The notes under the pieces: generated by a model | Told to the model about the DNA's origin: nothing | Databases searched by the model: none | The model's input: the letters and a program-made list of their open reading frames with translations, nothing else | From: Gordonia polyisoprenivorans NBRC 16320 = JCM 10675 | GTDB lineage: Bacteria > Actinomycetota > Actinomycetes > Mycobacteriales > Mycobacteriaceae | Reading direction: 5' to 3' | Length of the DNA: 64,000 bases | NCBI RefSeq assembly: GCF_000241325.1 | Contig: NZ_BAEI01000094.1 | Location: 51,326 to 115,325, forward strand | In this document: positions 8,609 through 16,849 of the stretch, one piece after another | Numbering within the stretch: position 1 is the first letter of the stretch | Layout of the letters: every line of letters starts with the position of its first letter | Program-made: the position numbers and the translations under genes

Positions 8609-10000
8609 CTAACCCATGACGCGCCGCAGGATTCGCCTCATCCCCGGGCTGTAGGGCGGATAGGCGAATGACGGATCCGGTCGAGCCGGCTTGCGCAGCA
8701 CCGCTTTGTGATGGCTGAACGTGTCGAAACCGAACTTTCCGTGGTATCGACCGAGCCCCGATTCTCCGACGCCACCGAACGGCAGCTCGGGAACAAGGAG
8801 CTGATAGAGAAGGTGATTGACGCCGACCGCGCCGGACGAGGTCTTACCGACGACGAGGTCCTCGGTGCGTCGAGAATTGGTGAAGAGGTAGAGCGCCAGA
8901 GGTTTCGGCCGCGCATTGATGAACTCGACCGCGTCGGCGACGCTGGGCACCGAGATCAGCGGGAGGATGGGGCCGAAGATCTCCTCGGTCATCAGCTCCG
9001 AGGTCGGGTCGGGATCGGTGATCAGCGCCGGCGTGATCGTCAGCCGATCGATGTCGGTGTCGCCGCCGTACTGTTCACCGCCGTGCGAGCCCAGCACCTC
9101 CGAGAGCCGATCGAATTGACGGCGGTTCACGATGTGGGTCGAGTCGTTGGCCGCGTGGGCGGGCAACTCGGCGAGGAGTCGTTCGACGAGAGCGGGCCGA
9201 ACGGAGTCCTCGACGAGGACATAGTCGGGGGCGATGCAGGTCTGGCCCGCGTTGATCGACTTCGCCCAGGCGATGCGTCGCGCGGCGACCTCGATATCGG
9301 CATCCGCGGTCACGATGACCGGGCTCTTGCCACCGAGCTCGAGGGTCACCGGTGTGAGATGGCGTGCACTGGCCTCCATCACTGCCTTGCCCACAGTGGT
9401 GGACCCGGTGAAAAAGGTGTGATCAAACCGCAATTCAAGCAGCGCGCGGTTGATCTTGCCGTCACCCAGCACGACGCGCACCGCGTCCGGGTCGACGTAC
9501 TTCGGCAACTTCTCGGCGATCATCCGCGCGGTGGCACCGGCGACGTCGGAGGGCTTGACCACGGCAGCATTGCCGGCCGCCAGGGCACTGACCAGTGGCT
9601 GAATCGTCAACAGCAGCGGGAAATTCCACGTTCCGAGGATGAGTACGACGCCCTTGGGTTCGGCGACGATGCGAGCCTTCCCTGGGGCGGTCGCGGCACT
9701 CACGCGCACCCGCGACGGCTTCATCCAGGTCGCCAACTTCGTGAGGGTGTGCCGGATCTCGTGGCGCACCGGGCCGATGTCGGCCATGAACGAGGCCATG
9801 GCCCCGCGGCCGAGATCGGCACTGATCGCGTCGGCGATCTCGTCCTCGCACTCGTCGATGAAGCGCAGCAAACCCTCGAGTTGCGCCACCCGCCACGAAT
9901 ACGAGCGGGTGCGGCCGGTGCCGAAGGCCGACCGCGCGCGGTCCACCTCGTCGGCCACATCGGCGGGACGGGTCGTCCCCCGCAACTCGGTAACGCTCAT
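8609..10000 (-). CDS. Aldehyde dehydrogenase (NAD(P)+-dependent, class 3-like)
   Basis: A 463-residue soluble aldehyde dehydrogenase that should oxidise a fatty or aromatic aldehyde to the acid. Catalytic residues are present: Asn126 in GTWNFP, Glu221 in TLELGGKSP and the nucleophile Cys255 in NAGQTCIAPDY. The cofactor loop FFTGSTTVGK is at about 197-206. The lack of an N-terminal extension and the length fit the class 3/ALDH3-like group. It is divergent from the enoyl-CoA hydratase gene across a 323-bp regulatory region. An aldehyde-oxidising step next to a lipid importer suggests fatty or isoprenoid side-chain use, but that is inference. Confidence 0.88.
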   Translation of the reverse strand: MSVTELRGTTRPADVADEVDRARSAFGTGRTRSYSWRVAQLEGLLRFIDECEDEIADAISADLGRGAMASFMADIGPVRHEIRHTLTKLATWMKPSRVRVSAATAPGKARIVAEPKGVVLILGTWNFPLLLTIQPLVSALAAGNAAVVKPSDVAGATARMIAEKLPKYVDPDAVRVVLGDGKINRALLELRFDHTFFTGSTTVGKAVMEASARHLTPVTLELGGKSPVIVTADADIEVAARRIAWAKSINAGQTCIAPDYVLVEDSVRPALVERLLAELPAHAANDSTHIVNRRQFDRLSEVLGSHGGEQYGGDTDIDRLTITPALITDPDPTSELMTEEIFGPILPLISVPSVADAVEFINARPKPLALYLFTNSRRTEDLVVGKTSSGAVGVNHLLYQLLVPELPFGGVGESGLGRYHGKFGFDTFSHHKAVLRKPARPDPSFAYPPYSPGMRRILRRVMG

Positions 10001-10080
10001 CTGATCTCACCCCAGACGGATCGAGCGGTGGGCCTCAACGGACGGCCACACCGGGTCGTGCTTTGTTTGGACAGCGCGAG

Positions 10081-10095
10081 CATACAATGTGTTCA
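10081..10095 (+). promoter_or_regulatory. Shared motif CATACAATGTGTTCA
   Basis: The motif CATACAATGTGTTCA matches the minus-strand copy at 23165-23179 at 14 of 15 positions and the copy at 19177-19191 at 12 of 15. It lies about 80 bp upstream of the aldehyde dehydrogenase start. Its recurrence only in promoter positions suggests a regulator site; the regulator is unknown, the nearby double TetR protein being one candidate. Confidence 0.45.
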
Positions 10096-10214
10096 TACGT
10101 GACGTCAATCACTTGTCAATGGTGCTGTCGTGCACCCGACACTGCCGTCTCCCACCATGAGCGGGGCTGTGGCATTGTGATGTGGAACACGAAACGAACG
10201 ACATGACGTTAACA

Positions 10215-10234
10215 GACACGAGACGTTTCGTGTC
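10215..10234. promoter_or_regulatory. Palindromic operator candidate
   Basis: GACACGAGACGTTTCGTGTC is a 20-bp inverted repeat with two mismatching positions (7-bp arms GACACGA/TCGTGTC around an ACGT core). Size and symmetry are typical of TetR-family operators. It lies about 90 bp before the enoyl-CoA hydratase start, and a TetR-type gene begins to be encoded about 1 kb away. Confidence 0.55.
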
Positions 10235-10323
10235 AAGTGTCATCAGCTAAGTTTTCACTCTGCTGCAGGTCCACCGCTTGTGAACACCTTGTCTGGACAG
10301 AAAGTTCTCGCTACTGTGCACAG

Positions 10324-11139
10324 GTGACCGATTGGGAGAAGATCCGCAGTTCGCAGGTAATCGAGGTCCATCGCAGAGGATCGGCGACGCGCGTGACACT
10401 GGCGCGACCGCAGGCTCTCAACGCCTTCGACACCTTGCTGCAGTCCGAACTCCGGAACACACTCGACGAGCTCACGGCCGATGATTCCGTGCGCTGCGTG
10501 GTCCTCACCGGGGCGGGCCGCGCCTTCTCCTCGGGAGCCGATCTGACGCTCGACGACCTCGGTCCGCAGACCCGGCTGGCTCCGCGTACCGAGGAGGAGC
10601 TGCGGATGCGCTACAACCCGACGATCCGTGCGATCCGCACCATGCCCAAGCCGGTGATCGCTGCGGTCAACGGCACCGCCGCAGGAGTGGGGTGTGCGCT
10701 CGCCCTTGCCTGTGATCACGTGGTGGCCGTCCGGTCGGCGAGCTTCGTCCTGGCCTTCTCCCGGGTGGGGCTGACGCTCGACGCGGGCACCTCGGCGTTG
10801 CTCGGTGCGCGTGTCGGATTCGGCCGTGCCACCCGGATGGCCATGTTGGCAGAGCCGGTGGACGCCGACACCGCGCTGTCGTGGGGGATGATCGACGCCG
10901 TGGTCGCCGACGACGCGCTTGCCGCTCGGGTCGATGAGGTCGCCGAGCATTTCGCCACCGGCCCCACCCGCTCCTACGCCGCCACCAAACGCAGCCTCAA
11001 CGCCGCACTGCTCCCCCATCTCGACGAGGCCTTCGAAGCCGAGATCGCCGGGCAGACCGAGCTGGTCGACTCCACGGACTTCCGCACCGGGGTGGACGCC
11101 TTCATGAATCGGCGCACACCGCAATTCATTGGTCGCTGA
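10324..11139 (+). CDS. Enoyl-CoA hydratase/isomerase family protein
   Basis: A 271-residue crotonase-fold protein. The GTG at 10324 (VTDWEK) is chosen because homology to the family starts just after it (IEVHRRGSATRVTLARPQALNAF). The oxyanion-hole segments are seen: GRAFSSGADL and KPVIAAVNGTAAGVGCALALACD. The usual hydratase glutamates are not obvious: the position after the second oxyanion loop reads LTLDAGTSALL, so isomerase or another crotonase activity is possible. It may act in beta-oxidation of a side chain. It is transcribed away from the aldehyde dehydrogenase. Confidence 0.85.
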   Translation: MTDWEKIRSSQVIEVHRRGSATRVTLARPQALNAFDTLLQSELRNTLDELTADDSVRCVVLTGAGRAFSSGADLTLDDLGPQTRLAPRTEEELRMRYNPTIRAIRTMPKPVIAAVNGTAAGVGCALALACDHVVAVRSASFVLAFSRVGLTLDAGTSALLGARVGFGRATRMAMLAEPVDADTALSWGMIDAVVADDALAARVDEVAEHFATGPTRSYAATKRSLNAALLPHLDEAFEAEIAGQTELVDSTDFRTGVDAFMNRRTPQFIGR

Positions 11140-11178
11140 ACAGAATTCGGCGCGGACCCGCGCGTGGGGCGGGTGGCG

Positions 11179-12477
11179 TCAGCGGCGTCCGTAGACGGCT
11201 GCGTACAGGAATCGACCGACCATCTCGGTGACCGCAGCCAGATCGGCGAGGTGCTCCTCGCCGGCGAGGGCACCGGCCACGGCTCGTTCGATGGTCCAGA
11301 GGATGACCACCGCATACGCCGGCACGGGCGGCCCCGCAGGTGCGAGTCCGGCAGCACGATCGGAGTCGATGATCGACTCCAGGGTCGTTTCCATGGCGTT
11401 CATCGCCGCGAGATACTCCGCGCGCAGTTCCGGCAGACGCGGCCACGCGTGGACCGCGTTGCGGATCACCGGACCGGCGAAACCCTCCAGATTGAGCCAC
11501 TCACCGACCTGGGCCAACAGCCTCTCCGGCTCGTCTCGATCGATGTCGGCCAGCCCGCGTAGGCCCGCCACGATGTCGGCCGCTGCCTCGCGGAACAACA
11601 CCACGAAGGCGTCTTCCTTGCTACGGAAGTAGAAGTAGAACGATGCGCGCGAGATGCCGGACTTCTCCAGGATCTTGGCCACGCTGACATCGGCGAGGCT
11701 TTCCTCGACGAGGAGCTCGCGCATCGCCTGCAGAATCGCCGTCGCGGTTTCTCCCTCGACGACGGGTGCGGTGATCTCGGGCATCGGTGATCGTTCGAGA
11801 TCGGTTGCTGCAGATGAACTCTTGTCGGATACAGCCTCGTGACGTCCACCGAAGATCGCCGCCTCGTTGACCGCACGCAGCGGTGCCACCACGTCGTCGA
11901 CCGTGGCCAGCCGCGGATCGAGCCCCCGCGAGCTGACGTAGAACACGCGCTCGGCCGCACCGACGAGCATGGTGGCGATCATGTCCGGCGGCGAGCCCGC
12001 CGGAGCTTGGCCCGAATCCCGCTCGTAGACAACCTGTTCGGTGATCGCATCGACGAAGCGTGCATACATGCGCTGCCACGCCGCGGCCACTGCCGGTTCG
12101 CTGTGCATGTGCTCGATCACCGAGCAGATGACTGCGCCGTGCGCAGACCACATCTCGAGCGTGCTCTCCAGACTCGTGCCCATCCGCTGAGCGCGGGCCT
12201 TACCCGGAGTCGTGGACCACGGCGCGTCCTGGCCGTACGAATCGTCGAAGACCCGCCCGAGCAATGCCACGAGGACGTCGTACTTGTTGGCGAAATAGTG
12301 GTAGAAATTCGCCCGGGACAGTCCGGCCGCGCGCAGGATCTGCGCCACCGTGAGTTTCTGGAGCGACGTGTCACGCAGCAGTTCTTCCGTCGCGGCGAAC
12401 ACGGCCAGTTCGGCGGACGAGGTGCCGTCGAACTCGCGGGGTCGGCGCCGCACGAAAGAGCCCTGGGTCATGACCAT
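11179..12477 (-). CDS. Double TetR-family transcriptional regulator
   Basis: A 432-residue protein made of two complete TetR units in one chain. The first helix-turn-helix is at about residues 25-72 (KLTVAQILRAAGLSRANFYH) and the second at about 244-292 (DVSVAKILEKSGISRASFYF); each is followed by its own helical ligand domain, joined by a Ser/Asp-rich linker near 215-235. Normal TetR proteins are about 200 residues and dimerise, so this is a fused pseudo-dimer. It is the last gene of a minus-strand run with the hydrolase and nitroreductase, 9 bp after the hydrolase stop. Targets are unknown; palindromes at 10215 and the motif at 10081 are candidates. Confidence 0.9.
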   Translation of the reverse strand: MVMTQGSFVRRRPREFDGTSSAELAVFAATEELLRDTSLQKLTVAQILRAAGLSRANFYHYFANKYDVLVALLGRVFDDSYGQDAPWSTTPGKARAQRMGTSLESTLEMWSAHGAVICSVIEHMHSEPAVAAAWQRMYARFVDAITEQVVYERDSGQAPAGSPPDMIATMLVGAAERVFYVSSRGLDPRLATVDDVVAPLRAVNEAAIFGGRHEAVSDKSSSAATDLERSPMPEITAPVVEGETATAILQAMRELLVEESLADVSVAKILEKSGISRASFYFYFRSKEDAFVVLFREAAADIVAGLRGLADIDRDEPERLLAQVGEWLNLEGFAGPVIRNAVHAWPRLPELRAEYLAAMNAMETTLESIIDSDRAAGLAPAGPPVPAYAVVILWTIERAVAGALAGEEHLADLAAVTEMVGRFLYAAVYGRR

Positions 12478-12486
12478 GACTTTACA

Positions 12487-13353
12487 TTATGTCCGGACAC
12501 GTAGTATTGACGCTTCTGCGCCGGATTCTTCCGCCTTGGGCACTTCCCGGCGCCTACCGATTCCGCCGAGAAGCGCGGCGTCGAACTCGTCGGGGCATTC
12601 GAGCATCGGATAGTGCCCACAATCGAGTTCCACCAGCGTCGAGGCGAGGCGATCACGCACCCATCGCGCGCCGCGCACGGACAACGCCGGATCGGCAGTG
12701 CCGACGATCTGGGTCACCGGTACCGAGAGATCGTCGAGGACATGGGTCTGATCGGTGCACATCAGCGTCCGCATCGCCGCCTGCGCGGCCCAGGTCGGCG
12801 TCTGCAGCGACACGCGATGGAGCCAGTCGAGCGTCTGCGGATCGGGATCACCCTTGAACGGGTCGCCCACCGCGCTGCGCCGCAACGCAATTCGATCGGC
12901 ATGCTCGGCGCCGAGGATTGCGGCGAGTGGCTTGTCGGCGGGCACGCCGAAGGCGAAGGCGTCGGTACGCGAGGCCGACACCCCATTGGATGCCACCATC
13001 ACCAGCGCGTCGACGAGGTCGGGGTGGTCATGGGCCAGACGCAGCCCGACCATCCCGCCCAGCGACCAACCGACCACGACCGCATGGTCGACACCGAATG
13101 CGCCGAGCACGTCGACGGCGTCTGCGACGAGGCCGTCGATCTCATATCCCTGCAGTGGCGCATCGGAATCGCCGTGTCCGCGTTGGTCCATCGCCAGCGC
13201 CCGATAGCCGGCGGCGGCCACAGCACCGAGTTGTCGGTCCCACACCTCTCCGCTGAGACTCCACCCGTGGATGAACAGGACCGCCGGACCCTGCCCCACC
13301 TCGCGGACATTGATCCGTGTGCCGTCGCGGGTTTCCACGAGCCGCCCGCTCAT
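12487..13353 (-). CDS. Alpha/beta hydrolase
   Basis: A 288-residue alpha/beta-hydrolase-fold enzyme. HGWS at about 29-32 is the oxyanion region, GWSLGG at about 95-100 carries the Ser nucleophile, an Asp lies in VGTADPALS and the His in DCGHYPM. The family includes esterases, C-C hydrolases and haloperoxidase-like enzymes; no closer assignment is possible. The start codon overlaps the stop of the upstream nitroreductase gene by 4 bp (ATGA), and the double TetR gene follows after 9 bp, so the three are very probably one operon. Confidence 0.85.
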   Translation of the reverse strand: MSGRLVETRDGTRINVREVGQGPAVLFIHGWSLSGEVWDRQLGAVAAAGYRALAMDQRGHGDSDAPLQGYEIDGLVADAVDVLGAFGVDHAVVVGWSLGGMVGLRLAHDHPDLVDALVMVASNGVSASRTDAFAFGVPADKPLAAILGAEHADRIALRRSAVGDPFKGDPDPQTLDWLHRVSLQTPTWAAQAAMRTLMCTDQTHVLDDLSVPVTQIVGTADPALSVRGARWVRDRLASTLVELDCGHYPMLECPDEFDAALLGGIGRRREVPKAEESGAEASILRVRT

Positions 13354-14111
13354 GCCCGCGCCCCCGTCGGACCGACCGCACCGGGACCGTCGTGGAATGT
13401 CACGATGTCGCCGACCTCTTGCCGCTCGGTACGGTACGCGTTCACCGGGTCGTCGAGGTCGGGGTAGCCCAACGAGATACCCAGCAGCACCTGACGATTC
13501 TCCGGGTAACCGAAGTAGTCGCGCAGCACCGGCGCCTGGGTCGCCAGCGCCGCCTGCGGAATCGTGCCGATGCCGCGACTGTGCGCTGCGAGCAGGAAAT
13601 TGTTGACGAAGAGACCACAGTCGACGGCCCCGTACGTTCCCAGCGCCCGCTCTGTCGTCACGACGGCGACATGGGGTGCGCCGAAGAAGTCGAAGTTGCG
13701 CAGGGTTTGTCGTGCCGATGCCGCGCGATCACCCTTGGCGATTCCCAGGCTCTCATAGAGCTGCCATCCACTGGTCCGCCGCCGATCCCGGTAGACCCCC
13801 TCATACGCGGTTGGGAACTCGATGTCCGGATTCTCCTGCGGGCCTTGCGAGATGGCCTCACGCAGCGCATCGCGCAGAGCGTCGGTGGCCGACCCGGTGG
13901 TGATGTCGATGTGCCAGGGCTGGGTATTGCACCACGACGGTGTGCGGCGGGCGATGTCGAGGACCCGGTCGAGCTCTTCGCGCGGAATCGGTTGCGGCAG
14001 AAAGGCACGACAGCTCCACCGGGTCGACAACAACCTGTCGAGCGCGTCGGTGGCCACCTCATCGGCGGATATGTCGGACGCGGCAGCGACGCCCACGGGG
14101 TCGGCGGTCAT
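13350..14111 (-). CDS. Nitroreductase family protein
   Basis: A 253-residue FMN-dependent nitroreductase-fold protein. The family N-terminal FMN-binding pattern RWSCRAF and the stretch TPSWCNTQPWHI are present, with GLFVNNFLLAAHSRGIGTIP in the middle and GISLGYPD near the C-terminus. I used the ATG at 14111, which has AGAAGGAAGG upstream, rather than earlier in-frame starts lacking homology. It may reduce a quinone, nitro or enone substrate. It is first in the operon with a hydrolase and the double TetR regulator, divergent from the MpaB-type oxygenase. Confidence 0.87.
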   Translation of the reverse strand: MTADPVGVAAASDISADEVATDALDRLLSTRWSCRAFLPQPIPREELDRVLDIARRTPSWCNTQPWHIDITTGSATDALRDALREAISQGPQENPDIEFPTAYEGVYRDRRRTSGWQLYESLGIAKGDRAASARQTLRNFDFFGAPHVAVVTTERALGTYGAVDCGLFVNNFLLAAHSRGIGTIPQAALATQAPVLRDYFGYPENRQVLLGISLGYPDLDDPVNAYRTERQEVGDIVTFHDGPGAVGPTGARA

Positions 14112-14306
14112 GACGGCACCTTCCTTCTGTCGGACCTCGTCGTCCGAGATCTCCCCACCGCACGCGGGAAACGGTGCGGGCGGCCACACTCTTCATACAT
14201 GCGGCCATACAGTGAGTGTAGACATAGTGTTCACCACGGTCTACCCTGAGTTGTAACGGCCATCACAGGGAAACCGCCCATCACACCGCGATCCACAGGA
14301 GGCGAC

Positions 14307-15632
14307 ATGACCACCACTGAGCCGAAGCCCACTCGTGAGATGACCTTTCGAGGAGACCTCGATGTACCGCCAGGTCTGCCGAAGGGTATCGACCTGGGGC
14401 GAATCGCCAACAAGGACAAGGCGATCGCCATGTACGGACGCGAGATGGTCGAGACATTGACCGATCACGCGCTCCTCGCCGACGACTACGCCTACCAGGC
14501 GATGCTCGACTTCAAGGACAACAGCAACACCACCAGCTGGCGCACCTTCGACCGTGCCCTCGAAAACGGTATCGATTCCATCGACGACCCCACTCCGGGC
14601 CTGGTGGCGATCTTCGAGCAGCTCGATCGGGTACCGGAGTGGGTCGATTTCGACCAGCTCTATCGCGGGGCGGTGGCCTTCTGGCGTGCCGGCCCCATCG
14701 TGCCGCCCGTGCTGGCGTGGGGCGCGATCGCCGGTGGGTTCTCCATGTACAGCGCCACCCGGCCGGTTCTGTTCAGCGGACGTCTGCGGAAGATGGATCA
14801 GGTCGGCACCCGTCTCATCGAGAGTTTCCGATATGTGGTGGCCGCCTACACACCCGGCGGTATGCGCCGTTACGAGGAAGGCTTCCGACTGACCGCCAAG
14901 GTCCGGATGATCCATGCCGCGGTCCGCCACAGCCTCGGCAGCTCCGACGCGTGGGACTGGGCCAACTGGGGCATCCCGATCAACAACCTCGACGGCATGG
15001 TCACCCAGGCCGGCCAGTTCGGCGTGAAGTTCATCGACGCGGTCCAGAGTTCCGGAATCCGCTACAGCGACCGTGAACTCGAGGACATATTCGCACTGAG
15101 CCGCTACGTCGGATACGTCATCGGTGTCCCCGAGGAGATCTTGCACACCGACTACGAGGACGCGCGACACAAGACCGAGTTGCACACCCTGATCGAACTG
15201 CCGCCGGACGAGCTCTGCCGCGACGTCGTGCACTCGATCGTCGAGTACAGCGTGGAGAACCCGCCCGGGGACGTCGAGGTGTTGCCCGGCCCGGTCGCCA
15301 AGTTCATGACCAACGAGCGCCGCCTGAAACTCGCTTACGGACTTCTGCATTCGTGGATTCCGGCCGACGTCATGGAAGGTCTCGAAGCGGAGAAGACGCC
15401 GTGGCGCCACATCCTGCCGACCATCCGTCCCGCGGTCGCCCTCGCCAGCCGCGTCGGTCGACTCCTTCCGCACGACGACGAGCGCGCCGCGTTCACGATG
15501 CTGCGTCAGTTCAACGACGCGATCAAACTCCCCGACGGCTCCAACAAGGAGATGGCCGTGGCCAACCCCGACGAGGTGCACGCCGACATCGTCGCCAACA
15601 AGGGCGGTATGCCGACCGTGTCGCACGCGTGA
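14307..15632 (+). CDS. Oxygenase MpaB family protein (rubber-oxygenase-like, DUF2236)
   Basis: A 441-residue protein of the MpaB/Lcp (latex clearing protein) family, whose characterised members are b-type haem enzymes cleaving isoprenoid or polyketide chains. The conserved helix with Arg194, Thr196, Lys198 and His203 (GFRLTAKVRMIHAAVR) corresponds to the catalytic and haem-ligand segment; WDWANWGIPIN follows. No Tat signal is seen, unlike secreted Lcp, so it is probably cytoplasmic or membrane associated. An AGGAGG-like site precedes the ATG. Its stop overlaps the racemase start as GTGA, coupling it with branched acyl-CoA metabolism. Confidence 0.85.
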   Translation: MTTTEPKPTREMTFRGDLDVPPGLPKGIDLGRIANKDKAIAMYGREMVETLTDHALLADDYAYQAMLDFKDNSNTTSWRTFDRALENGIDSIDDPTPGLVAIFEQLDRVPEWVDFDQLYRGAVAFWRAGPIVPPVLAWGAIAGGFSMYSATRPVLFSGRLRKMDQVGTRLIESFRYVVAAYTPGGMRRYEEGFRLTAKVRMIHAAVRHSLGSSDAWDWANWGIPINNLDGMVTQAGQFGVKFIDAVQSSGIRYSDRELEDIFALSRYVGYVIGVPEEILHTDYEDARHKTELHTLIELPPDELCRDVVHSIVEYSVENPPGDVEVLPGPVAKFMTNERRLKLAYGLLHSWIPADVMEGLEAEKTPWRHILPTIRPAVALASRVGRLLPHDDERAAFTMLRQFNDAIKLPDGSNKEMAVANPDEVHADIVANKGGMPTVSHA

Positions 15633-16798
15633 CCACTGCTGCGGCACCGCTCGACGGTGTGCGGGTGATCGAGCTCGCAGGTATCGGTCCGGGCCCGTTC
15701 GCGGGGATGTTGCTCGCCGACATGGGTGCCGAGGTCATCACCGTCGACCGTCCCGGCGGCAATCCGTGGGCGGTGGCCGGCCACGACATCCTGTTTCGCA
15801 GTCGACGCCACGTCGCCGTCGATCTGAAGAGACCCGAGGGCGCCGAGGTGGTTCGCCGGTTGTGCGTCGGGGCGGACGGACTGTTCGAGACGTTTCGTCC
15901 CGGCGTCGCCGAGCGCCTCGGGGTGGGTCCACAGGACTGCCTCGCCGTCAACAGCGACCTCGTGTACGGGCGGATGACCGGTTGGGGGCAGACCGGGCCG
16001 CTGGCGTCGACGCCGGGTCACGACATCAACTACATCGCCCTGACCGGCGCGCTACACGCCATCGGCAGGGCCGGCCAGGCGCCGGTCGCCCCATTGAATC
16101 TCGTGGGCGATTTCGGTGGTGGCGGAACGTTTCTCGCGCTCGGCATGCTTGCCGGTATCGTGTCCGCCCGGGCCGGCGGCGGAGGGCGCGTCGTCGATGC
16201 CGCCATGATCGACGGCGCCTCCGCGCTGATGTCGATGTTCCATTCCTATCGCGCCGAGGGCGACTACACCGAAGAGCGCGGAACCAACCTGCTCGACACC
16301 GGCTCGTTCTTCTACGACGTGTACCCGACACGCGACGGAAAGTGGGTCAGCATCGGGGCCATCGAGGACCAGTTCTGGATCGAACTGTGCGACGTCCTCG
16401 ATCTTCCCGAGTCGATGCGCACCGGTCATCGTGACCCCGAGCGCTTCGACGAGTATCGCAAGGTACTGGCCGATCGGATCGCCGAACACAGCCGCGACGA
16501 GCTGGACCGCCTGTTCGCGGGCCGAAACACCTGTTACGCACCGGTTCTCGCCTTGTCAGAGACGGCGGATCATCCGCATCACATCGAGCGTGGGACATTC
16601 GTCTCGATCGACGGCGCCGTGCAACCCGCCCCGCCCCACGCTTCGACGGCGTCGCGCCGACGCAGCCCCGCAGTCGTCGTTCCCCCGGGGCGGATTCCGA
16701 AGATATCCTGGCCGATGTCGGCTTCAGCGATTCCGAGATCGGCCGGCTGTGCGACTCGGGCGTCGTGGCTTCCACGAACTGACCGTACCCACACGTAG
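15629..16798 (+). pseudogene. Alpha-methylacyl-CoA racemase with C-terminal frameshift
   Basis: A family III CoA-transferase-fold racemase that would epimerise 2-methylacyl-CoA thioesters before beta-oxidation of isoprenoid or sterol side chains. Catalytic His131 (GHDINYIALTG) and Asp161 (VGDFGGGG) match known racemases. The frame in use ends at 16798 with a junk Ser/Arg/Pro tail; from about 16636 the -1 frame encodes a native-looking tail, including SEDILADVGFSDSEIGRL, that stops at 16782. One base is missing in the run CGCCCCGCCCC at 16627-16637, where an extra G would restore the reading (QPAPAPRF). This may be decay or a base-calling error. GTG start overlaps the upstream stop. Confidence 0.8.
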
Positions 16799-16799
16799 G

Positions 16800-16833
16800 C
16801 CGTGGGCCCGACCGCTCTCGGTCGGGCCCACGG
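16800..16833. terminator. Bidirectional terminator hairpin
   Basis: CCGTGGGCCCGACCG pairs perfectly with CGGTCGGGCCCACGG around a CTCT loop (15-bp stem). It sits between the converging racemase and acyl-CoA dehydrogenase genes. There is no long T tract, as is common in GC-rich actinobacteria. Confidence 0.85.
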
Positions 16834-16849
16834 ACTCGTTTCTGCGGGT

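Larger units (their letters stand above)
10001..10323. promoter_or_regulatory. Divergent promoter region, aldehyde dehydrogenase / enoyl-CoA hydratase
   Basis: This 323-bp gap carries no convincing gene. It contains CATACAATGTGTTCA at 10081-10095 (a motif repeated at two other promoters), a half-site-like AACACGAAACG near 10186, and a strong 20-bp palindrome at 10215-10234. Both flanking genes point outward, so the region should hold both promoters. Confidence 0.6.
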
